Assembly (NCBI GenBank): GCA_022823085.1 | Contig: JAJDXV010000082.1 | Span: forward strand, 1-33,770 | DNA length: 33,770 nucleotides | Direction: 5' to 3' | DNA from: Candidatus Poribacteria bacterium | GTDB lineage: Bacteria > Poribacteria > WGA-4E > WGA-3G | In this document: in pieces, positions 1 through 7,000 of the stretch | Position numbering within the stretch: position 1 is the first letter of the stretch | Layout: each line of letters opens with the position of its first letter | Notes under the pieces: model-generated | Database searches by the model: none | What the model was told of the DNA's origin: nothing | What the model saw: the letters and a program-made list of their open reading frames with translations, nothing else | Made by a program: the position numbers and the translations under genes

Positions 1-138
1 CTTTATATATATGGATACGTCTTCCTCTGTAGGAGCGAGCTGCGCTCGCGATCTTTCCTAAGAACGGGCACCTATGTAAAGCAAAACCATGATCCAAATC
101 GTACAATTGAATACCCCTGATTAACCTTCCGAGAAGTC
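1..138. other. non-coding stretch, window left edge
   Basis: No convincing gene is seen. Positions 30-52 hold a short palindrome-like motif (GGAGCGAGCTGCGCTCGCGA) of the dispersed intergenic type found throughout this window. Confidence 0.4.
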
Positions 139-167
139 TTGACAACTAAACGTCCAAATCGTATAAT
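139..167 (+). promoter_or_regulatory. sigma70-type promoter
   Basis: TTGACA at 139-144, a 17-nt spacer and TATAAT at 162-167 match the vegetative promoter consensus exactly. The next start codon is the ATG at 195, preceded by AAAGGGGAC as a plausible ribosome binding site. The promoter probably once drove the small gene and operon now split by the tnpB element. Confidence 0.7.
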
Positions 168-194
168 ATCGCTAAATCAACAAAGGGGACGAGC

Positions 195-290
195 ATGAAA
201 TTTAACATTACAAACTTTGATAGCGGTTTCTGGGGTAAGTTGCAGTGTGCCAAAATGTATAAAAACCGACTAAAACTTGCTAAAATCTAA
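195..290 (+). pseudogene. 5' part of a tiny ORF split by the tnpB element
   Basis: An ATG with a good ribosome binding site (AAAGGGGACGAGC) and a perfect promoter upstream opens a 31-codon frame that ends at 290. The first 13 codons (to the TGG at 231-233) look like host sequence. The rest runs into A/T-rich DNA that looks like the left end of the tnpB element. If the element is removed between the GG at 232-233 and the GG at 1659-1660, this frame continues in phase into the ORF ending at 1747, giving a 41-residue protein. The function is unknown. The split-gene reading is inference and depends on the element boundaries. Confidence 0.4.
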
Positions 291-291
291 T

Positions 292-321
292 TTGACAAAT
301 ACCGTCAAAATGTAGTATAAT
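292..321 (+). promoter_or_regulatory. tnpB promoter
   Basis: TTGACA at 292-297 and TATAAT at 316-321 are separated by 18 nt. The predicted transcript starts near 328, just before the hairpin at 336-376 in the tnpB leader. Confidence 0.6.
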
Positions 322-335
322 TAGCGTACCAAGTT

Positions 336-389
336 GGCAGACATGTCAAGCGTTGCTGCAAGGCAACGTGTCTGCCTACCCACTTGACA
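336..389 (+). promoter_or_regulatory. hairpin with possible pseudoknot in the tnpB leader
   Basis: GGCAGACA (336-343) pairs with TGTCTGCC (369-376), and CGTTGC (351-356) pairs with GCAACG (363-368). The 7-nt bulge TGTCAAG (344-350) is exactly complementary to CTTGACA (383-389) just outside the stem, so a pseudoknot is possible. It lies between the promoter and the tnpB start, where it could restrain translation, or it could be the DNA palindrome recognised by a Y1 transposase. Confidence 0.5.
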
Positions 390-420
390 GGGGTTAAAGA
401 CTTGGGACTTGGTAATCGAA

Positions 421-1506
421 ATGAAACGCTCACAACAGATAGAACTGAATCCGAACAACAAGCAATCTACGCGCATGGCACAGCACGCCGGGTATGCCCG
501 TGTTGCGTTCAACTTTGCTTTATCGTCATTTAAAGTCGGGTTAGATAACGACGAGTGGCGGACCTACATTGACATCAAGCGTGAGTTTAACGCTGTCAAG
601 CGTGATAAGTTTCACTGGTGTTCCGAACTCTCACAGAATGCGTCTAAAAATGCGATTCACAATCTTGGTGATGCGGTAACCCGCTGGAAAAAAGGACAAA
701 ACAACTTTCCTGTCTATAAGAAACGATCTGATAGAATATCCTATCAAGCCGACAATGGTGCGGGAACTGTTGAAGTCTACAAAAAACGTATCAAGTTGCC
801 GAAAATCGGTTGGGTTCGCATGCGTGAGGCACTCAAATGGACTGGTAAAATCAGTAGAGTGGTCGTATCGAAACGCAATAATCGCTGGTTTGTTTCTATC
901 CTTGTCCATTGTGATAGCAATAACTATAAGCATCAGCCCCCGCTCTTTGACGAGAAACAACCGATAGGTATTGATGTAGGTATCAATACGCTTGCGACCT
1001 GTTCTAATGGCGATACCTACGAGAATCCGCGTCCTCTGAAACGCTATGAGCGGAAGTTAGCCCGTGCGAACCGTTCTCTTTCTCGTAAAGTGCTTGGTTC
1101 GCAGAATTGGCAGAAATCAAAGAAACGGCTTGGCAATGTTCATTATCGGATCGCCTGTATCCGGGAAGACGCTCACCACCAAGCGACGACAAAGATTGTT
1201 CGCAAAGCGAGTGCTATCGGTATAGAGACGCTAAATATCAGTGGACTCCTAAAGAACCGAAAACTTGCGAAAGCCCTCTCTGATTCGGCACTCTCACGCT
1301 TTCTAACGATGCTGAAATATAAAGCAGATAGACGTGGTATCCCGATAACTGAAGCGGATCATTTTTTTGCCAGTTCCAAGACTTGTAGCAGTTGTGGCGA
1401 AAAAAAGAAAGACCTAACGCTTTCAGATAGGCAATATCATTGCGATGCTTGTGGTGCTGATATTGACCGTGATCTCAACGCTGCTATCAATCTCTGTCCG
1501 GCTTGA
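421..1506 (+). CDS. tnpB: TnpB, RNA-guided nuclease of IS200/IS605/IS607 elements
   Basis: A 361-residue TnpB, normal length for the family. An in-frame TTG at 409 is possible, but ATG 421 gives the usual family N-terminus (MKRSQQIELNPNNKQ). The RuvC-like active site is intact: D185 in GIDVGIN, E269 in IGIETLN and D351 in DRDLNAA. The zinc ribbon is CSSCG (322-326) and CDACG (341-345). Family knowledge: TnpB is an RNA-guided DNA endonuclease that uses an omegaRNA made from the element's right end, and it helps retain the element after excision. No tnpA lies nearby. The active-site set suggests a functional protein. Confidence 0.93.
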   Translation: MKRSQQIELNPNNKQSTRMAQHAGYARVAFNFALSSFKVGLDNDEWRTYIDIKREFNAVKRDKFHWCSELSQNASKNAIHNLGDAVTRWKKGQNNFPVYKKRSDRISYQADNGAGTVEVYKKRIKLPKIGWVRMREALKWTGKISRVVVSKRNNRWFVSILVHCDSNNYKHQPPLFDEKQPIGIDVGINTLATCSNGDTYENPRPLKRYERKLARANRSLSRKVLGSQNWQKSKKRLGNVHYRIACIREDAHHQATTKIVRKASAIGIETLNISGLLKNRKLAKALSDSALSRFLTMLKYKADRRGIPITEADHFFASSKTCSSCGEKKKDLTLSDRQYHCDACGADIDRDLNAAINLCPA

Positions 1507-1660
1507 CCTTTAAACCGTCGCCCCGAGTTGCGAGGAGACGCTAAACGCCTGTGGAGTCTGTGTAAGACCTCAGAAGTGAGTGCAGTGGACGTTGAAGCAG
1601 GAAGTAGACACAAACTACAAGCTCCTGTAGGTTTTTAGAGGTTTTGTAGGTTTTGATAGG
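1507..1660 (+). ncRNA. predicted omegaRNA scaffold at the right end of the tnpB element
   Basis: In TnpB elements the guide RNA overlaps the tnpB 3' end and runs to the right end, with the guide read from flanking DNA. This 154-nt stretch has no ORF and contains a hairpin near 1615-1630 (CTACA-AGCTCC-TGTAG), followed by phased GTTTT tracts. Under the proposed boundary the guide would begin at 1661 (TTCTACACAACGG). This is inferred from position and family knowledge. Confidence 0.45.
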
Positions 1661-1747
1661 TTCTACACAACGGCGATGCATCACTCGCGCCTCAACCCAG
1701 ATATCCCGATCGCTTCTACAGAAACGGCAGAAACCGAAGAAGCATAG
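1661..1747 (+). pseudogene. 3' part of the tiny ORF split by the tnpB element
   Basis: The frame reads FYTTAMHHSRLNPDIP and onward to a TAG at 1745-1747, 13 nt before the next gene. It has no upstream start of its own except the ATG at 1676, which would give only 23 residues with no ribosome binding site. It is best read as the C-terminal end of the ORF that starts at 195. I do not recognise the family. Confidence 0.4.
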
Positions 1748-1760
1748 AAGTATACACCGC

Positions 1761-2105
1761 ATGGATCAATTAGAGAGACAGAAATACGCGCAAGAATATT
1801 TAGAGCAGTGTCGGCACCCTGAAATCCAAGCACTCCGTCCCGAAACAGAAGACACCAAAGAGGTATGGATACCGACATCTGAACAACTCCAGCAACTTTT
1901 AACAGAGAAACTCCCGTACCCCGACCGGTCGGTTTTGCAACGCACCGCAGACGGTTGGGAATACGAGACCTATTTTCGTGAATGGGCTGCCGATTACGGC
2001 ACCTATATTGATACGCATCGACAGTTTATCGGACCTGATGCCGAGAGCGCGCTTTTGCAAGCACTGATGGCACTGCTCGGTATTAGCGGACGATGGATGG
2101 TATAA
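1761..2105 (+). CDS. hypothetical protein, 114 aa
   Basis: The ATG at 1761 is preferred over a TTG at 1653, because the extra 36 residues would be translated tnpB-flanking DNA. The protein is soluble and acidic. It begins MDQLERQKYAQEYLEQC, followed by a region rich in Trp, Tyr and Asp (WEYETYFREWAADYGTYID). No catalytic motif, signal peptide or membrane segment is visible. It sits between the ORF split by tnpB and the transducer-domain gene, so all three may once have been one operon driven from 139-167. I do not recognise the family. Confidence 0.6.
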   Translation: MDQLERQKYAQEYLEQCRHPEIQALRPETEDTKEVWIPTSEQLQQLLTEKLPYPDRSVLQRTADGWEYETYFREWAADYGTYIDTHRQFIGPDAESALLQALMALLGISGRWMV

Positions 2106-2151
2106 TTTGTATGGTACAGTTTGAAACAGAGACAAAAGAGAGGACAATACG

Positions 2152-2862
2152 ATGAAATTTGAAACCTTAATGAAGACAATTAATAATTATGGAGAGGCAG
2201 GCCTTGTACATCTGGACACGCTGACAGCACTGTTGAACAATACATTTGGTGATTGGCTCATTTCGCAAGGTGTGAGCCGTGTTGACCTGCTGTCGCCCAG
2301 ATATTTGTGGTTCAGCGTGCAAGGCGAATTAAAACAAGCACAGGAAGTACCGGGAATTAAATTGTATAATCGGTTTTTCGTCGTTGACAGAGATGAGGTG
2401 CACAATAATCCCGAAGCGATAGCCGAAGCACTCAAATGCTATACTTCAGAGGGTGATGGCGCTTATGTTTGGGTGATCCCGGACGGCTACATGGCGGCAC
2501 TAACGCCAGCAGAACAGGAATGGGAACAACACGGCGGCGGCTATTTCTCGCACGAATCTATCTGTATCTCCAACACCGCCGATATAGATACCCGTTGCCG
2601 CCTTGAAGTGCTATATGAGGATACGGCACTCGAGAACGTCTCCTGTGAATTTGACGTGCCTGCCCATCGTTCCGTACATTACCGACTTGATAAACTCGAG
2701 GACGAAAACGGCGAACCCTTGATCGCCAAAGATGCCCCAGTCAGCTACAAGATCACGAGCCGTGATGCCCGGATCGTCGTCCAAGGCTCCCGTATCCTCA
2801 CAAGCGGCGAGAACAGTATATTCGCCAGTTTCGGAACCGTCATGGCATGGTCCCCACAATAG
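2152..2862 (+). CDS. protein with C-terminal Anabaena sensory rhodopsin transducer-like domain
   Basis: A 236-residue protein with AGAGAGGA as ribosome binding site. Residues about 105-236 (from VWVIPDGYM, through HESICISNT, VPAHRSVHYRLD and RIVVQGSRI, to GENSIFASFGTV) match the pattern I know for the ASRT family. That family is a small beta-sandwich which, in Anabaena, associates with sensory rhodopsin as a soluble transducer; many homologues occur without a rhodopsin and are thought to bind ligands or DNA. Residues 1-104 are an extra N-terminal region of unknown function. No rhodopsin gene lies in this window. The domain call rests on motif memory and the role is open. Confidence 0.65.
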   Translation: MKFETLMKTINNYGEAGLVHLDTLTALLNNTFGDWLISQGVSRVDLLSPRYLWFSVQGELKQAQEVPGIKLYNRFFVVDRDEVHNNPEAIAEALKCYTSEGDGAYVWVIPDGYMAALTPAEQEWEQHGGGYFSHESICISNTADIDTRCRLEVLYEDTALENVSCEFDVPAHRSVHYRLDKLEDENGEPLIAKDAPVSYKITSRDARIVVQGSRILTSGENSIFASFGTVMAWSPQ

Positions 2863-2880
2863 GCATTTTTACTATAGGTA

Positions 2881-3032
2881 ACCCAAGTTGCTACTAACAA
2901 CTTTTGCACGTTTCAACACAGTTTTTCAGATGCTTTCCCCACCCCAGAGGGGTGAAATGTCTATAGAAAAAGGTATATTAACGTCTTGCACTCCAGCGGA
3001 GTGCTATGTGTGAAATAGGTGGCAACTTGGGT
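2881..3032. mobile_element. MITE family A, 152 bp, with 8-bp target duplication
   Basis: Terminal inverted repeats ACCCAAGTTGC (2881-2891) and GCAACTTGGGT (3022-3032) are perfect over 11 bp. The flanking 8-mers TATAGGTA (2873-2880 and 3033-3040) are identical, as expected of a target-site duplication. The element encodes nothing. It carries two palindromes with related tails: CACCCCAGAGGGGTG followed by AAATGTCTATAG, and GCACTCCAGCGGAGTGC followed by TATGTGTGAAATAG. Confidence 0.85.
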
Positions 3033-3069
3033 TATAGGTAAATACTTAGACAGATACCATCAAAAATCT

Positions 3070-3099
3070 TTGCATTTGAAAGGGTGGATGGTGTATACT
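3070..3099 (+). promoter_or_regulatory. promoter of the DUF433 pair
   Basis: TTGCAT (3070-3075) and TATACT (3094-3099) are separated by 18 nt. They lie just downstream of the MITE and upstream of a strong AAGGAGG (3154-3160) for the ATG at 3167. Confidence 0.5.
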
Positions 3100-3166
3100 A
3101 AAATGGACGCTCCCGTAACTACGATATGAAGTTTCTGATTTTAGGTAAATCCTAAGGAGGCAAACG

Positions 3167-3460
3167 ATGGATGTGCAAGACTATTTTGAGTTTATTGATG
3201 AAACCAGCATCCGCATCAAGGGGCACCGCGTCTATATCGACGAGGTGTTAGAAGAACGTTTGCAAGGCAAAGAACCTGAAGAAATCTTGTGCCGTTTCCC
3301 AAAACTGCCCTTAGAGAAAATCTACGCTACGCTCCTCTACTATGAGGCGAACAAAACCGAGGTGGAGGCTTACTTAGAACGTGTAAAAGAAGAAAAAAGA
3401 AAAAAAGAAGAGAGAAAAAATGGAACTGCAAGACTACTTCGACTTCAACAGCGAAATTGA
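3167..3460 (+). CDS. DUF433 domain protein (antitoxin-like), first of a tandem pair
   Basis: A 97-residue protein with a strong ribosome binding site. Residues 5-72 (YFEFIDETSIRIKGHRVYIDEVLEE through EEILCRFPKLPLEKIYATLLYYEANK) have the DUF433 pattern: a short beta element and then a winged-helix-like fold. Family knowledge: DUF433 proteins are VapB-like antitoxins usually paired with a PIN-like (DUF5615) toxin. No such toxin is present. The last part is a very A-rich stretch (KEEKRKKEERKN), and its end overlaps the next gene by 41 nt. The C-terminal residues after about 84 may be readthrough beyond the original end of the gene. Confidence 0.8.
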   Translation: MDVQDYFEFIDETSIRIKGHRVYIDEVLEERLQGKEPEEILCRFPKLPLEKIYATLLYYEANKTEVEAYLERVKEEKRKKEERKNGTARLLRLQQRN

Positions 3461-3800
3461 CATCCGCATCAAAGGGCATCGGATTGCTATTCAACACGTG
3501 TTGAACAAGTATCGGCAGGGCAAAGGACCCGATGAGCTGCTGTGCCTTTTCCCGACTTTGTCCATTAAGGAAATCTATGCCACTATCCTTTATTACCTTG
3601 CCAACAAGGAAGAAGTAGAGGTTTACCTTGAACGTGAGAGGCTCATGGATGAAGAAGCCGGGAAACTCATAGAAGCGTATGGCAGAACCCCTACTCTCAT
3701 TAATTGGGACGAACGCTTAGAAGCAGCTCGACAAAAACTGATCGCCGAGGGAAAGGACCCCGTGATGCCAAAATCAGCGTCGGAAGACCCTGTGCTATGA
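3420..3800 (+). CDS. DUF433 domain protein (antitoxin-like), second of a tandem pair
   Basis: A 126-residue paralogue of the preceding gene. Residues 4-70 (YFDFNSEIDIRIKGHRIAIQHVLNKYRQGKGPDELLCLFPTLSIKEIYATILYYLANKEEVEVYLE) align with it almost position by position. It also has a C-terminal tail (to 126) containing a WDERLEAARQKLIAEGK helix. The ATG at 3420 lies inside the A-rich end of the first gene, with only GAAGAGAG as a weak ribosome binding site. It is probably translated by coupling or by slippage on the A-tracts. The pair looks like a duplication that lost its toxin, or a stand-alone regulator. Confidence 0.8.
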   Translation: MELQDYFDFNSEIDIRIKGHRIAIQHVLNKYRQGKGPDELLCLFPTLSIKEIYATILYYLANKEEVEVYLERERLMDEEAGKLIEAYGRTPTLINWDERLEAARQKLIAEGKDPVMPKSASEDPVL

Positions 3801-3920
3801 GAGCACTCGGCACCTGAATCACGGATTGGCGCGGATTTATCAGATTTCGCGGATTTCTGAGCCTCCTGAGTGTCGCTTGCTTTTCGCAACGGATTGGGGT
3901 TCGGGCATTACTTATAGTTT

Positions 3921-4079
3921 GTATCAAATGACCCCATGAGTTATACTTTTAGTATGAGTCAACCTAACAGGTATCTGAAAGAAGATGCCAGCGAATCCAA
4001 CTCAATCCACTTATTAGCGATGGATGACTGAGAAGCTAATAAGCATCAGCATTCCAGCTATCCTATGGTCATTTGATAC
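3921..4079. repeat. 159-bp palindromic element, MITE-like
   Basis: GTATCAAATGACC (3921-3933) and GGTCATTTGATAC (4067-4079) form a perfect 13-bp inverted repeat. Nested inside are CTTATTAGC/GCTAATAAG (4010-4018, 4035-4043) and ATACT-TTT-AGTAT near 3953. No target duplication is visible. The right end overlaps the first base of the stop codon of the cytochrome/LRR gene. A short GCGGATTT-repeat motif lies just before it at 3820-3860. Confidence 0.6.
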
Positions 4080-7000
4080 TATTTCACTATTAACATCTTA
4101 CCCGTCCCTGTGAAATCGTTAGCCGTCAGTGTATAAAAATACACACCACTCGCGACAGGTTCACCGACCTCATTCTTGCCATCCCAATACGCAGCACGGC
4201 TATGACTCTCATAGATGCCTGCAACCTGATGTCCTAACGCCAACGTCCGAACCAAAACACCATCGGCAGCATAGATACGCACCGTAACATCCGCAGTTTC
4301 CGAAAGGTGATACGGTATCCACGTCTCTGGATTGAACGGGTTCGGGTAGTTCGGCAGCAACGCTGTCTCTTCGGGGAGCAGCGCTGCCAAAAGCCGTCGG
4401 AGATTCTCTATCCCGTGTCGGAATGCGAGCGAACCATCATTCTCAACCTCCGCCTCCGCAATCCACTGGTGAACCGTTGCGGAGTCCAATTCCAAAGTCT
4501 CTATAGCAAGGTATGAAGGTGCGGCGGCATCGATTGCGTCACCGAGATTTTGCGCAACAACGATCAGGTCTAAAACATTAATAGTCCCATCGCCATTGAC
4601 ATCAGATTGCCGGTTAGCGGAGGCATCTTCCCCCAAATGTTGTGCCACGAGTATCAGATCGAGAACATTCGTAATCCCATCCGCATTTATATCCCAAGCC
4701 GGATGAGCGCGATCTTCAATAGTGATGACAATTTCGGGTGCGTCCGAAGATATGGTCTCACCGCGACTGGAACCGGCAAAGAAGTTATGCAACGTAATTC
4801 GGGTGTCGCCAGTCGTTTTCGGCATAAATACAACCGATAGCAGCGTTCCTGTGCCAGTGACACCGCCGCCCCTCGTGCGTGTCGAACTGATCTTGGTAAT
4901 CTCGCCTGCCGTGTTATTAATCCTGCCTTGAAGGAAAAAGGCAGTGCCGCCTCCCGATTTCAGAAAATCGCCCTCGCTCATTTTAACCGCTTCAAGCACA
5001 TCTGCATCATAAGTCATATCCACCTGCCATCCCGCCAAATCAACGACATCCTCTGCCCCGAAATGAAGCGTGAAGGTCTCGCCGAGGCGGACAAGCGTTG
5101 GCGCAGTGGAAAGGGAGAAAAACTTGGTATCGCCGACAACCGAGATGGAGGGTTCTCCGACTGTGATGACAATATCAGGCGCGCGGGAGGGGGTCGTCTC
5201 GCCGAGGCTCGAACCGGCTTGAAACTTCCGCAATGACACTCGACTATTGCCATTCGCTTTCGCTGTGAATGTAACCGACAGCAGTGTGCCTTCTCCGCTC
5301 GCCCCACCTTCGGCTATCCGTGCCGAACCTATATCGGTAATTCTGCCTTCTGTATTATCAATCGTGCCTTTCAAAAAGTGGGTGCGTCCGCCGCCCTGTT
5401 TCAGAAAACTGCCCTCGCCTACGTTGTCTACCTTTAGCACTGCAGGATCAAAGATAATGTCAGACTGCCATCCGGCTAAGTCTGAGATATTTTCTGCTTT
5501 GAGTTGAAGGGTGAAAGTATTACCAACCTTAACTTGCGTCGCCGCTGTGGAAAATGAGAATCTGGAGCTCGGTGACAAAACCGTATATTCTGTACCTGTT
5601 TCAAACCCGAAAAAGCCGCTCCAACCGCCGCCAAGTTCATAAACAGCAACTAACAAAATGTTTGTCCCCTCTTTCAGAGTGACTGGAAACTGATCTTGGA
5701 AATCATCGGCACCGCGGTTTATGGAGTTATGGTGAACCAATTCACCGTTGAGCCAGACCTTGACAGCATCATCACTCCCAACAAGCATTCTTATCTTTTG
5801 CTCTCGCGGCGAATCCAAAGCAACCGAGCCATAAGCAACATGATTATCAATATCGCCTGATCCCAAGCCGGTATCATTTGCCATGTCATTGATATTATTT
5901 CCTCTTGTTGCGGATATATTCCCAATTGTCCACACCTTGCTCCCAACAGGACTGCCCGCAGTTGCTCCATTAGTGGCGATCTTTAGCTCCGTTACAGCAC
6001 CACCGCTCATTTGCGAAAGAAAATCTATCCCGGAAGCGGAGGCGTTTGCCCCGCCCCTTTCTTCTGTCGGTGCAATCATCCATAACCAGGGACCTACTAT
6101 TTTGCTCGCCCCTCTTAGAAGGGATCCCGGATTGCCATTTATCCGAACAAGCGTTCCCGGAGGTAATTTCTCTAAAGATGAAAAGTCAGATATCGAGTTG
6201 TTCCGAAGGTCTAACCGTTCCAAATTGGTTAATCCGGCAAGTGGTGATACATCCGAGATAACATTGTTCTCAAGATACAGCAATTCCAACCGTGTTAGTT
6301 TCGCCAGCGGCGACACATCCGATATGATGTTAGCATCAAGATTCAGGTGTTCCAAACGCTTTAGATTCGCCAACGGAGATATATCCGATATCTGGTTATT
6401 AATCAATTCTAACCACTCCAACTGCGTTAATTCTGATAGGGGGGTAAGGTCTGAGATGTTACAGTTGTGGATTTCTAAACGGTTCAGTGCTTTTAATCCC
6501 TTCAACGTTGGAAGCGCGGATATCGACCGGTCATTGCCGTATTCTATCCAACTCAGTCGTGGTAACCTTGCTAACGGAGAGAAATCGGAGACGGGAGTGC
6601 GCCAAGCGTCTATCCGTTCTAAACTGATTAAACTTGCAAGAGGCGACACATCTGATATAGGGTTCCCTGAAATCCCGATCCCGTTTAATTTCACCAATCC
6701 AGTGAGCGGTGACAAATCCGTAATCTCGTTCTCCTCAAGCCCTAACCAGTCTACATTGACTAATCCGGCGAGCGGTGATATGTCCGTTATCCTATTTCCG
6801 CGCAGCTTGATATTATTGAGTCGCGTCAATCCTCTGAGTGGCGATAAATCGGATATTGCGTTATGACGAAATTCTATCCGTTCCAATTGGGTCGCAGCCT
6901 CAAGTCCAGTTAAATTGTTAATTCCAGCCTCATCCGCCTCAATGCGCTCCAGCCGTGCCATATCTCCTGCCGTAATCAGAGCACGCGGTGCTTTGCCGAG

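Larger units (their letters stand above)
234..1660 (+). mobile_element. tnpB-only IS607/IS605-like element (boundaries inferred)
   Basis: The element contains a complete tnpB but no tnpA. Both ends carry TTTT tracts spaced about 10 nt apart: on the minus strand at 243-290 and on the plus strand at 1631-1656. The proposed boundaries both lie at a GG dinucleotide (232-233 and 1659-1660), and excision there restores an open frame. Insertion at GG is the hallmark of the IS607 family. The internal hairpin at 336-376 would also fit an IS605-type subterminal palindrome. Without a resident transposase the element would need TnpA supplied in trans. Confidence 0.5.

Noticed and set aside
1653..1760. 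N-terminal extension of the 114-residue protein from TTG 1653
   Set aside because: The extension is Arg/Lys/Ser-rich noise that overlaps the out-of-phase tail of the split ORF; the ATG at 1761 is the sensible start.
3921..4079. Integron attC site
   Set aside because: The inverted repeat size fits loosely, but no attC core (GTTRRRY) arrangement and no cassette or integrase is seen.
5883..6866. 327-codon plus-strand open frame inside the cytochrome/LRR gene
   Set aside because: It is the antisense shadow of the regular LRR codons; the opposite strand encodes a clear multidomain protein with a signal peptide and ribosome binding site.
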